From: Poa pratensis
Taxonomy: Eukaryota > Streptophyta > Magnoliopsida > Poales > Poaceae
DNA: 64,000 bases
Reading direction: 5' to 3'
Assembly: GCA_947311845.1 (NCBI GenBank)
Contig: CAMZMU010000059.1
Location: forward strand, 56,034,617 to 56,098,616
In this document: positions 25,763 through 36,269 of the stretch, in pieces
Numbering within the stretch: the stretch's first letter is position 1
How the letters are laid out: each line of letters begins with the position of its first letter
Translations under genes and position numbers: made by a program
The notes under the pieces: generated by a model
The model's input: the letters and a program-made list of their open reading frames with translations, nothing else
Databases searched by the model: none
Told to the model about the DNA's origin: nothing

Positions 25763-27554
25763 CTACAAGATGTTGGGAACTTGTGCTGAGAGCCTTTCCT
25801 GCAATTCTCTCATCTTCGAGCAGAGCTCCACCTTCTGCTCCTTGTAGCTCTGAAGCAGGAAGTCCTTCCCTTCTATGACTTCCTTCAGCTCACCGACCTC
25901 TCTCTTGAGCATCTCCACCTTCTCTACCTCGCCGTTTCTCTTCTCGATACCAATACAATGCAGCTCAGGGTCGTCGATACTACTATCAGCATAGCCATTA
26001 GCATGCCCATTGGTGGCATCTGATTGCCAATGATGTCCAGCTTGCAAAGGCTTGTCGTGAGAGAGTGCTTCTGCGACACAGTGGTCTGCAATGATCTTCC
26101 TCAGCTGTTGAATTCTCTCTCGGACTCAAACAGATCTCTATTAGCACCATCCAGCTGAGACTGCAAATTGGCACTCTGCGTCTCCTGGATTCTGAGAGAA
26201 TTCTTAAGATCAGCTATCTGTGCTTGCATCTCCATGATCATCTCATCACGTCTCTTGAGGTGCTGTCTCAACTTCTGTATGACCTCTCTCTTGCTGTAAA
26301 TGTCGGATCCTGATTCTGAAACACAGGGAGAGCCAGAACTGTTTGAGTACTGGAATGGCCTACGAGGATCTTCAAGCCTGTCAGGTGATGATGTCCACAT
26401 GACACCACTGTTCTCTTTGCTTGATTCTGGCCCTGGTATCTTTGCGAGAGGAAGGGAGGGTTCATCTGATTTTGACAAGGAACTTGCAGGTGCTTGCTTG
26501 AACTCCGCTCCGCCATCTGCATTCGCTGCATATAACAGCCAACATTTAAAATTGTTTCCATCTATTGCAACAACTGTCAATTCATAAATAAAAACAGCAA
26601 GAAAAGCGTCCAGTATAAGCCCAATTAAGGTGTGAAGAGTGCAACGTTAGAATCTGCCAATGCTAAACTCGCTATGCATATGTTGCTACTTCGCCAGTAA
26701 ACTGCCAGCATGTGGCTTAACGTTTTTCTTCATGACTAGTATGCACATAACAGCCAACATTTAAAATTGTTTCCATCTATTGCAACAACTGTCAATTCAT
26801 AAATAAAAACAGCAAGAAAAGCGTCCAGTATAAGCCCAATTAAGGTGTGAAGAGTGCAACGTTAGAATCTGCCAATGCTAAACTCGCTATGCATATGTTG
26901 CTACTTCGCCAGTAAACTGCCAGCATGTGGCTTAACGTTTTTCTTCATGACTAGTACGCATGGGTTATATTGCAAGGTATTCTGTATGACAGAATGCAGA
27001 ACGGCAGTTTCAGAATCCAATGATAGTTATGACATCAACTGTGTTACTAAATGTAATGCCGGCTGAAAAAGTTCCAACACTGTAGACTGCAAACTTTCCT
27101 GCAATGTGATGAATACTCCACAACAGAACATAAATTAAGCTGCAGTAACAGTACCTGAATCACAACAGTAGCAATTTGTTTGGTCATTAAACCGGTACAG
27201 ATCTGAGTGCAGTCCACATGCTCCAGGTCTCCTTTTGGCTGCAAATTAAGACAGTCAGCACTCGGCAGACAGTGCACATGACAGCAGTAAGGGTTACAGT
27301 TGCAGATGGAGCATCAGACATCAGACCTTTAGAGGAACGGCTGTTTTGTTTCTTGGTATCAAACATTTGCTTGATTTTGCATCCAAGTCTGACCGAAAGC
27401 GTGCTGAGAAGAACCCCTCCCGCAACAAGAACCCAGTTTGCTCCTTCTCCCTGGACATGGTTAACTGTCACTGCCTTCTGTATGCTCCCATTGGTCTTGG
27501 AAGACCTCATCCTAAGAACAGCCAATTTCTTCAGCCGAGAGTACGCAGGTTGAC
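25763..27554 (-). CDS. Plant-specific coiled-coil protein of unknown function (first exon not found)
   Basis: Three exons on the minus strand: 27554-27327, 27238-27155 and 26525-25763, all with GT-AG borders. The first visible exon starts in phase 1 after an acceptor, so an upstream exon with the start codon is missing; an ATG at 27570 in the intron-like stretch is less likely. The order of motifs is GQPAYSRLKKL, a hydrophobic stretch near WVLVAGGVLLSTLSVRLG (possible membrane segment), CGLHSDLYRFNDQTNCYCC, IPGPESSKENSGVMWTSSP, SESGSDIYSKREVIQKLRQ, then coiled coil to a QVPNIL terminus. This layout matches an uncharacterised conserved plant family. Exon 3 needs a one-base correction near 26110-26115 (GAGAGAGAATTC, one A missing before IQQLRKII). 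Confidence 0.8.
26528..26957. repeat. Recent 215-bp tandem duplication inside an intron
   Basis: Two virtually identical units, 26528-26742 and 26743-26957, both containing AACAGCCAACATTTAAAATT and ending CATGACTAGTA. It lies immediately next to the 3' splice site (26526-26527) of the last coiled-coil gene intron. The distal copy lost the AG because its junction reads TGCACATAAC instead of TGCATATAAC at the exon edge. Confidence 0.95.
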
Positions 27555-27999
27555 CTAGACAGACATGCATGACAATGCGTTAAGCACCATGGTTCCCATG
27601 GGAGTGTGTACATGAAAAAAAGTATGTTTTGATGCACAAGGGGTAGATGGTTATGCAGCAGCAACATAAATTTTTGTTGTAAGAAACAAGATAACACAGA
27701 AACGTCTCACTTTGCAGGTACAAACAGGAACGCTAGAAATCCTACAAGCAATTCTTTCGGAACAAAGGAAAATTTCATTCATCGTGGACGAAGCCGATAA
27801 CACAAGTGCAAGCTCCTCAGAAAGTCAAAGCACATCACAGCCCCAGACCTTTCCTTAGAAGAATAAACCAGAACCAAAACAAACAGCACCGGCGCTAGCT
27901 AACATAGCCACAGACAACAGGATTCGAATAAACAGAACCACTATGTACCCTGGTGAAAGGCACAACACAACCAACATGGTCATAAAATATATTTACGCA
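27555..27999. other. Upstream region of the coiled-coil gene
   Basis: Expected to hold the intron before exon 27554-27327. No first coding exon was found. The AT-rich part near 27750-27980 has no recognised features. Confidence 0.3.
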
Positions 28000-28605
28000 G
28001 TTGGTTTTGAAGTGGCGTGCACATTGAATGGAACGGAGCAAGTCGCAGTACTGTGCTCTAAACTACGAGACACATTTCCAATTGAATCTGACGGTTTCGA
28101 CCCCCAATCAGGTCAACCGCTCGAGATCACCACGGCGGAAGAGGATCACCTGACGGCTAGCTCTAAGCCTCTAAGTATCACCATCACAGCCATTGGTGCT
28201 AATAACCCCACTGTCTACAGAACCCTAACGGCGTAAGATGGTAGCAGTCGCCGCTGCTACTCTGGTGGACGCCAATGGGGTACCCACACAACAACACAAA
28301 CACCAGTTCGCCATTTCCAATCAGAACCACCTGCCCGTGGATCATGGATCACGGTGGAAGTTGCCAGGTGAGGGGAGGCGTGAGGAGAGGTTCAGCTCAC
28401 CAGTTAGTCGGTCCGTCGGCCGTTCGCCTATCGTCGCGCTCGCCTCCCGTCGGCCGCCCGATCGCCGTGGGGCGTGCTGGATGCGCTGCGCAGCTGCCGC
28501 CGCCGGGCAGAGCGGGGAGTGGCGGAGTGGAAATGGGCTCTGGCGTAGGGAGGGAGAGGCTGAGGGTGGTTCGCCATTTCAGCCTGCGTCGAGTTGGGCT
28601 GGGAT
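28000..28605 (+). repeat. Direct repeat A, copy 1
   Basis: Matches 30937-31531 in the same orientation. Shared blocks include TTGGTTTTGA, GAATCTGACGGTTT, CTCTAAGCCTCTAAG, ACAGAACCCTAACGGCGTAA and GCGTCGAGTTGGGCTGGG. By eye the copies are clearly homologous with many substitutions and small gaps. The later half is GC-rich; no product is assigned. Confidence 0.8.
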
Positions 28606-29075
28606 TCAAGCATTTCGGCCTACCCTTACTGGCCCTTTCACCTTTCACCGACGCCGGAAAGGTTGACGAAGCAGGGAGAGGCCAGAGAGACCTTATTACA
28701 ATGATCCATTGTCCACACTCCGAAATGGAGACCAATATCAAACTCTAAATTTAAGGACCTTGCAACAGAGCCGAGCGTGGGTTCGAGGTCTCCGACCCTC
28801 CCGCCACCAGAGCGGCAAAGAGAGAAGGCGAGAACCTGTCAATTCATAATCGGAAATAGCAGAACGGGGCGGATGGCGACGGCTAGGGTTGAACCCCTCT
28901 TGTTTTTTTGTTTTGCCCTGATGTATGTTTGCTTAGTAACCTGGCTTTTTTGGAGAGAGAAAAAAAGGTGAACAAAAAAATGTGCACGACAAATGAGAAA
29001 CGAATCCATGTCAAAAAGGGAAACAAATTCATGATATAAAAAACATGTGGCAATGATATATAACGTCGCAGGGTT

Positions 29076-29916
29076 CTGCTCCATCGTCGCGTCCGCGCCG
29101 GAGGTGGAAGAAGAGTAAGCCTCGTCATCTTGCGTCAGCTGGCGAAGCAGAGTATCCTTCGCCGGGCTCTGCTCCTCCATCGTCGTGTCAAGGACAGAGG
29201 TAGGAGAAGAGTAGTAAGTCTCGTAGTCTTCCGTCCCATGGCGAAGTAGAGTCGAGGGGCTCCACAGCTCCATCGTCGCTAGGCTAGAGCTGGAAGAAGA
29301 GGAAGCTCGGCTGAAGCGGTAGGAATAGGCCGCATATTGGTCGCGTCCGTGCGGCAGCCCAGATTCTTGGTCTTCTCCTCCAGGCCCCGCTATCACAGGT
29401 GTCGCCCGCGATTTTTACCTACAGTGCTGAAAACACGGCTCAATTCTTACTGCGCCGCACTATAGGGTTCGGGGGAGTAGTAATCTTTATATTTCAAACT
29501 TCCAAGGCAGCGTAGCCTCAATTCTTACTGCACTGTTTAGAAAATGGTGTGTCTCGAACTCTCCGATTGGAGGTAGCCGAAATGCTTAGGATACGGGACT
29601 AGGAAACGTATTGATTGCAATTTTTTCCAACGAAACAAATGAGTAGTCCGCGCTAAACTCGTGCTATGCATTGGGCACTTAGTTTCCCCTATCTCTCCCT
29701 CTTTTCCTTCTTCCATCCCAAAACTTGCGCCATTTTTACATCCAAAATTCGCTCTCACGGATATTTTTCCAAAATTCAATCCGCCCAGTAATTTGATTCC
29801 AAAAATGAAAAATTGGTTTCCAAAACGACTCGCGCCAATCTAATCTTTTCCAAAACCGAAAATTCTATCCATTGTGACGCTCAAGCCAAGTCCGTTCATA
29901 AAAATCGAGATGTGAA
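29076..29916 (-). repeat. Long hairpin, left arm
   Basis: Inverted copy of 30077-30927, separated from it by a 160-bp loop (29917-30076). Near the outer end it contains, on the minus strand, an open frame with STLLRHGTEDYETYYSSPTS and TQDDEAYSSSTSG that recurs in the right arm. The inner boundary reads AAATCGAGATGTGAA and its partner TTCACATCTCGATTT. Confidence 0.9.
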
Positions 29917-30076
29917 TCTTTGTTTACCGGAAAATCGAGAGTGCCCTGCTCGATCTCCGTGCGAGACAAGTTCCTCCTCACGAAAGAGAAAACTACGACT
30001 AGCGAATTCAATTCAGTTATTTCCGAACAATGATAAAATGTTGTAAGACACAAATTTCTACAGTATAAAGAGGGAT

Positions 30077-30927
30077 TTCACATCTCGATTTTTATGAACG
30101 GACTTGGCGTGAGCATGACAATGGACAAAATTTTTGGTTTTGGAAAAGATTAGATGGGCGCGAGGCGTTTTGGCAACCAATTTTTCAATTTTGGAATCAA
30201 ATTACCGGCCAGATTGAATTTTGGAAAAAAGATCCGTGAGACGTAAAAATGGTGCAAATTTTGGGATGGAAGAAGGAAAAGAGAGAGAGATAGGGGAAAC
30301 CGTAACTGCCCAATGCATAGCACGAGTTTAGCGCGGATTACTCATATGTTTCCTTTGTAAAAAATTGCAATCAATACGTTTCCTATTCCGTATCCTAACC
30401 GCTTGGCTACCTCCAATCGGATCGAGAGTTCGAGACACACCATTTTCTAAACAGTGCGGTAAGAATTGAGGCGACGCTGCCTTGAAAGTTGGAAACATAA
30501 AGATTAGTACTCCCCCGAACACTGTAGTGCGGCGCAGTACGAATTGAGCCGTGTTTTCAGCAATGTAGGTAAGAATCACGGGCGACACCTATGATAGCGG
30601 GCCTGGCGGAGAAGACCAAGAATCTGGGCTGCCGCACGGACGCGACCAATATGCGGCCGTATTCCTACCGCTTCAGCCGAGCCTTCCTCTTCTTCCACCT
30701 CTAGCCTAGCGACGATGGAGGTACGGAGCCACTCGACTCTACTTCGCCATGGGACGGGAGACTACGGGACTTACTACTCTTCTCCTACCTCTGTCCTTGA
30801 CACGACGATGGAGGAGCAGAGCCCGGCGAAGGAGATTTGGGTGGATACTCTGCTTCGCGAGCTGACGCAAGATGACGAGGCTTACTCTTCTTCCACCTCA
30901 GGCACCGACGCGACCATGGAGGAGCAG
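30077..30927 (+). repeat. Long hairpin, right arm
   Basis: Reverse-complementary partner of 29076-29916. It carries a 72-codon open frame at 30715-30933 (start MEVRSHSTLLRHGTGDYGTY, acidic, Ser/Thr-rich) equivalent to the minus-strand frame of the left arm. The two frames point outward, away from the loop. No known domain. Transcripts crossing the loop would form a double strand of roughly 850 bp. Confidence 0.9.
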
Positions 30928-30936
30928 TTTTAATCG

Positions 30937-31531
30937 GTTGGTTTTGAGGTGGCGTGCGCATTGATTGGAGCGAGTCATGGTATTGTGCTCTAAACCACGA
31001 GACACGTTTCCAGTTGAATCTGACGGTTTTAGGATCCCAATCAGGTCAACCGCTGGAGATCACCACGGCATACTCGAGAGTCCACAATGGCGGCTAGCTC
31101 TAAGCCTCTAAGGATCACCATCACAGCCACTGCCCACTGGCCACTGGTGCTAATAACCCCACCTGTCTACAGAACCCTAACGGCGTAAGATGGTAGCACT
31201 CGCCGCTGCTACTTCGGCGGACGCTAATGGCGTACCCACGCAAACACCAGGTCGCAGTTTCCAATCAGAACCACCACCTGCCCGTGGATCGTGGATCTCG
31301 GTGGGAGTTGCCAGGGGATGGGAGGGCGTGAGAGAGGTTCAGCTAACCAGTTAGTCCGTCGGTCGACCGGTCGTTCGCCCGTCGTCGCGCTCGCCTCCCG
31401 TCGTCCGTGTCGTGGATGCGCTGCGCAGGCGCCGCCGCCGGGCGAGAGCGGGGAGGGGCGGAGTGGAGCGGTGGAGGGGGAGACTGAGGCTGGTTGGCAT
31501 TTCGGCCTGCGTCGAGTTGGGCTGGGCTTCT
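30937..31531 (+). repeat. Direct repeat A, copy 2
   Basis: Second copy of the repeat at 28000-28605, here abutting the right hairpin arm directly. In copy 1 about 470 bp of other sequence separates it from the left arm. Confidence 0.8.
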
Positions 31532-32614
31532 CGCATCTGCGCTTTATTGTTTTTTTTACAGCATTTGTTTTCGTTGTAGAGAAAAGACACCAAAATGTAT
31601 CTTCCATCTCATATTTATTTAGGAAAACAACTGCTGATATAAACTCGACGTAACACGCCAGTAAAAACAAAAATACACTGAAAATCATACTGGTCGTTTT
31701 CACTAATATTTATCTCTTATAAAGTAAAAACCCACTGACATATATTAATGGTTTTGTATCTCAACATATAAGTTATTCACATCATCCATCATCTTAGCCA
31801 ATCATCTGTCCATGTCATTTTCACTGATATTTATTAATTACTATGAAATCTACACATTATCCATTGCATATATCATCCAATTGTTCAAATTAATAATTTA
31901 TAATACACACTCATCTCATGTGTATTAAATTTAGCATCTCGGCATTGTTCTAAATTGTTCTTAGCATCTCAACTATGATGGATTGAATTTTGCATATTTC
32001 TTTAGACAACATAATGTATCATACCTCTTATGTTCTTTTTTTACACATTAATTCTGCTACAACATGCAGGGTGTCCTTCCAGTTGTAATATAGGAAGAAG
32101 CATATAGCAATGGTAAACTAGCCACTAAATTAAAGGCACGATGTTTTGACTCGTAGGTGTAGATGTACACATGATGAAAAATATTTTTTAAATATTTTTA
32201 AAGTGTCAAAAATCTAAATACAAATGCCAGATGTACATCCGAACATTCTATATCCACACACAAATTTTTTGCCAGAGAAGGACTTTTTGTGTCATGTGTA
32301 AAAAAGACAGATAAATGTTTCGTGATAATTCATCTTGGAGCACCAGAATTTGTCTTTTTTACATGCCACAAAAAATGTCATTTTTCCAAGAAACTTTTTG
32401 TGCGAACTTAGATTATCAAAGTGTCCATCCAATTTTTTATTTGAATTATTACATTTCAAAATGTCATTATTAAGTAGTGGTTGCATCTACACCTATGAGC
32501 AAAAGATAGATTTTCCCTAAATTAACACCTATATGCCTCATTGTTGTTCGTTGAAGAAGGGGAGGGGCATATCGTACTCTGTCCTCTAAGGCTCTCGGTA
32601 TCGTTTCGTAGGTA
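31532..32614. other. AT-rich intergenic DNA
   Basis: Strongly AT-rich, many stop codons in all frames, no gene or complete element recognised. Confidence 0.4.
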
Positions 32615-33219
32615 CTCCTTCCATCCCTAAATAAATTGACTTTTTAAGTTTGTCCTAAATCAAAATTTGTTAAATTCGTCCAACTATATAGAAAAAACAC
32701 AACAATATTTACAACATCAAACTAATATCACTACATGCGTATTGTAATATAGTTACATAGTATATAAATTAATATCGTAAAGTTTGATACACATAAAGTT
32801 GGTCAAATTTATTTTTGACTTAGAACAAAACTAGAAGTACACTTATTTTAGAACGAAGGGAGTGTCATGTTTCATGCACTAGCCAACTATTCCAAAAGTC
32901 CGAACTGATAGGAAGGGCTAGTATAATCCACATATACATTTCAACACCCCCTCTCACGTGTGACTCGGGGAGGGAGAGGCCAACACGTGCAACCGGAAGA
33001 GAGCGACGGCGCGCAAGTCTCAGAGGTATGGCTCAAGAGACCTATACGTGGACAAAGAGGGGGCGGCAACAATTTTAGGATAAATTGCGCAAGACAGGAT
33101 TCGAACTCGAGACCCTAGGCTCTGATACCATGTCATGTTTCATGCACTAGCCAACTATCCCAAAAATCCGAACTGATAGGAAGGGCTAGTATAATCCACA
33201 TATACACTTCAACAGGGAG
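32615..33219. mobile_element. Mariner/Stowaway-like element split by a TRIM
   Basis: Starts CTCCTTCCATCCCTAAATAA after TA (32613-32614). Its right end GAACGAAGGGAG is interrupted at 32862 by a 352-bp TRIM, and GGGAG followed by TA resumes at 33215-33221. Without the TRIM the element is about 248 bp. Confidence 0.75.
32863..33214 (-). mobile_element. TRIM: 352-bp LTR retrotransposon in miniature
   Basis: Two 84-bp direct repeats, 32863-32946 and 33131-33214, which on the minus strand begin TGTTGAA and end CATGACA (TG...CA). Next to the right-hand copy, inside, lies the primer-binding site TGGTATCAGAGCC (33130-33118, minus strand), complementary to initiator tRNA-Met. Next to the other repeat is a purine tract GAGAGGGGG. 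A 5-bp target duplication GGGAG flanks the element (32858-32862, 33215-33219). There is no coding capacity, so it depends on enzymes made elsewhere. Confidence 0.93.
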
Positions 33220-33221
33220 TA

Positions 33222-33777
33222 GGAGGGATATTCCTACCTAGATCTGTTATGCTGATTAGCTTTTAAAACCTAGCGCATAATTGGAATATAAACCGACCAC
33301 ACATGCTGCACGTTGGTTCTGCTACTAGTATGATACGCACTTCCTGATCCTCTTGGTATTATAAGGGTGGAGTGACAAAACACGTGAATTAAGGTAAATA
33401 TCAACTCTTTCTTAAAATCCTCATGTAAATCATGGGAGTGGCCCCTATTTTTTGATTTGTTTGAGTAGTAAATCATGGGAGTTGCGGAGATATTCACATG
33501 CCAGGGGGCCACCGCCCCCCTCCCCCAACCCAAGCAAAGTTTGCCTAAAAACCGCTGTATTTTGGCATTTTTCTAAAAAATCAGTGGAATTTGGACCACC
33601 CCCTCCCCCCAAGTCTGGCGCAACATGCCTCTCCAGCCCTGTTTGCACCCCTATCGATGCGCCCAAGCTCCGCCAAGCAAGGTACTTGATAAATATCCGT
33701 GAAACTTAATACTTCTTCCCAACATAAAATGGAATGACAAACGTTGATACTCGTGAATGTGCCTGCATCATCATCTA
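33222..33777. other. Intergenic DNA with an interspersed repeat piece
   Basis: Holds the C-rich repeat listed at 33480-33690; otherwise no recognised features. Confidence 0.4.
33480..33690. repeat. C-rich interspersed repeat, copy 1
   Basis: Contains GCCAGGGGGCCACCGCCCCC, then TTTTTCTAAAAAATCAGTGG and CCAACATGC-like text. The same series recurs at 42640-42850. It looks like the end of a dispersed element, but the family is not assigned. Confidence 0.55.
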
Positions 33778-33878
33778 CTCCCTCCGATCCATATTATTGT
33801 CGCTGAATCAGATGTATTAAATAAGTTTTAGTTCTAGATACATCTGATTCGGTGACAATTAATATGAATCGGATGGAG
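33778..33878. mobile_element. Stowaway MITE
   Basis: 101 bp, ends CTCCCTCCGATCCATATTAT and CTCCATCCGATTCATATTAA (reverse strand), TA at 33776-33777 and 33879-33880. Near-complete hairpin around ATCAGATGTATTA / TAGATACATCTGAT. Confidence 0.88.
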
Positions 33879-33988
33879 TATTTTTTTAAATATTAAAAAT
33901 CACATTTTAAAGTTTAGAGGTTTTTGAAAAATGCCTATATGTACCCACTGAAATATACTATAGGTGTGCAAGATCTCAATGCGATATA

Positions 33989-34137
33989 CTCTCTCCGTTT
34001 CTAAATATAAGCCTCTTTTTTTTAGCTTTTTACTGTTTCATACGTATCTAGAGATATTTTAGTATGTTGATTCACTCATTTCAGTCTCTATTTAGTCATA
34101 AGTGGTCAAAATATTTTATAAGTTGGGACAAAGAGAG
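33989..34137. mobile_element. Stowaway MITE
   Basis: 149 bp, ends CTCTCTCCGTTTCTAAATAT and CTCTCTTTGTCCCAACTTAT (reverse strand), flanked by TA at 33987-33988 and 34138-34139. Confidence 0.8.
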
Positions 34138-34581
34138 TAGTACTTTGTATTATAAGTTACATACAAAAAAATGAAAAGAATGTGGATCTAAGTATACTGA
34201 ACGGTGCACATTTTTAAAACTTCAAAAAATTGTTAGATTTTGTCATTTGTCATTTTTATGTAGCCCTGAATACAAAAAAAGTCTTGCACTGTGATTATGC
34301 ACGCTTAATATACATCGTTGACTACATCCAAACCTTTTTTCAATTTTTTTTTAACTTTGAGTGTGATTTTCGATTTTTTCAAAATAAATGGCTCCTAATC
34401 CTTGAGCTCGACGGCCGTTTGTCCATTTTACATTCAGTCAATTTTTTAGTGGAACAACATCAGTTGCTGGGGCAGTACAGGTGTGAAAGGCCCAGCCCGA
34501 GACTGCATCGTCCAAGAGCCGTGGCACTCCGCTCCTCGCCTCAGGCTCCGGCCGCTGCCGCCGGCGAGTTCCCCCACACCT

Positions 34582-34609
34582 CCCCCCCCCCCCCCCCCCC
34601 CCCCCCCCC
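34582..34609. repeat. Poly-C homopolymer, 28 bases
   Basis: Uninterrupted C run. The length reported is likely to be approximate in any sequencing method. A similar run lies at about 42800-42822. Confidence 0.95.
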
Positions 34610-34636
34610 TAGGTCTACTCGAAGCAATTTTACTTT

Positions 34637-36051
34637 TGAGGCATTATCCCACTGAAACTTTCCCCTCCTCTCCCGAAAACCTAGCCCCCCGCGTCGCCGC
34701 CGCGGGCGACCGGGGGCTCCCTGCGCCGCCACCTCTCCGTCCCCTCTTCCCTTCTTCCTCCGCCTCGCCGCCGCCGGGGGGCGCTGCCGGGCAAAGCCCG
34801 GGCAGCGTCGGCGGCGGCGGGGCCGTTTTTCTCCCTCGCGCGGTGGCTGCGGCGCGGAACGTGGCGGCTGGGCGGGGCGCGGCTCTCGGCGTGGGGGCAG
34901 CGGCGTGGCGGCGAGCTCCGGCTGGCGGCGGCGTGGAGGCTGCGTGGTCTGGCGCGCTCGGGCAGTGGCGGCGCTCAACAGCGGCGGTTCGAGCTCGAGC
35001 GGGGCAGCGGCCTCATGCCGGTGGCCGGCCATCAAGGCCATGGGCGGGCGCTCGCGTCGGCCGTGGCGGCAGTGGTTCAACGCCGACGACAGTTGGGGAC
35101 AGCACCGGCGGCAGGGTAGGTTGAGCTCGGGTTGGCCATGGCTAGGGTTTCCTGGCCCAGATCTGGGTCCTGTGGGCCCGATCTGGGTTTTATGGGCCCC
35201 GGCAGGTGCGCACGCTCTGAGACTTTCTGCAGGGGGACAACTTCGACCATGGCGCTGCAGCGTGGCGGCGGGACTGGTCGGGCCTGATCCGGGCCAGTGA
35301 GGCTGATCTGGGCCTGACCGGACCTGCTGCCGCGTCCGGTCGGCGACTGTCCAGAGTCCTGGACGGTGGAGGACGGGATCTCCTCCTATCGGTTGCGGTT
35401 TGTCGCGCTCGCGGGCCTGGTTCTTTTGCCGGCCCCACTTGTTCATCACGGTGACCCTACGACTTGTTGGTCCCTCGGCTTGAGGTTGCAGACGCCGCCG
35501 CCCTGGAAGGTGGACTGCACGGGCGTCTCTGTGGCGAGCGACGTGGCGGTGGTGATGGTCTTGCTTTTTGGTCGTGTGGATGGCGAGAAGCGGACGTTGG
35601 GGGTTCCTGGAGTTGGTGGCGGCAACTCCCAGTTCGTGGTTGGGAGACCACTCTCGGGGGTGATGGGCGATCCATCTGTGCGGACGTTGTGCGAAGGTTT
35701 TTCCGAGCGAAAGCTCTGCGCTCCGGCGCCAATGGCGGCGATGCTTGCGGTATCGTTACCCTCTTTGGGGCGTTGTTGTGGTTACCCTCGCTGCGTTAGG
35801 GTTCCGGTGAAAACCCTTGACCATTCCGGTCTCATCGGCGGCGGCGTGTTACGTCGTTACCCTCTTGTGGGCGTCGTTGTGGAGCCTCGTCACTTAGGGC
35901 TTGTATCGTTGTCCTAGGTGGCAAGTTTGGTTCTTCTTCTTTATCTTTTTCCTATCTTTGATCTGCTTTGTAAGAGGTTCCCCTCATAACATTGTATCGG
36001 TTCGGCCGTTGAGGCTTTATTTATAAAGCGGGGCTACGGTCTATTTCGTCA
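34637..36051 (+). mobile_element. LINE-derived 1.4-kb non-autonomous insertion with 15-bp target duplication
   Basis: AAGCAATTTTACTTT flanks the insert at 34622-34636 and 36052-36066. The 5' part is extremely GC-rich (CCGCCGCCG blocks). The 3' part ends GGCTTTATTTATAAAGCGGG followed by GCTACGGTC, a tail I recognise from grass LINE 3' ends. No endonuclease or reverse transcriptase coding sequence is present, so the 5' region appears joined directly to the 3' UTR. It sits just outside the left boundary of the large inverted duplication. Confidence 0.7.
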
Positions 36052-36269
36052 AAGCAATTTTACTTTCTTAGTGTTTTGCTTCATTACTATTTCAAACTGT
36101 TATGTTCAGATCCTTAGTTCTCAGCGGTCCTTTCTGTAATTCTGTGGACAGTACTGCATCTGTTGATATCTTTGACATCGATTCACCTTCAGATAACCTC
36201 CTGAAGGCTTGTAGTGCAGATTTTTTTTCCTTAGTGATAACCATCCGAAAGTTTACTGAATCAAATTGT

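Noticed and set aside
33060..33130. tRNA-like text (GGATTCGAACTCGAGACCCT near a TGGTATCAGAGCC complement)
   Set aside because: It is the primer-binding site and adjoining interior of the TRIM, not a tRNA gene; no cloverleaf can be drawn.
34483..35917. Long frames on both strands in the GC-rich 34.5-35.9 kb segment (up to 302 codons)
   Set aside because: They fall in a LINE-derived insertion, have low-complexity Pro/Arg/Ala content and no domain or splice context.
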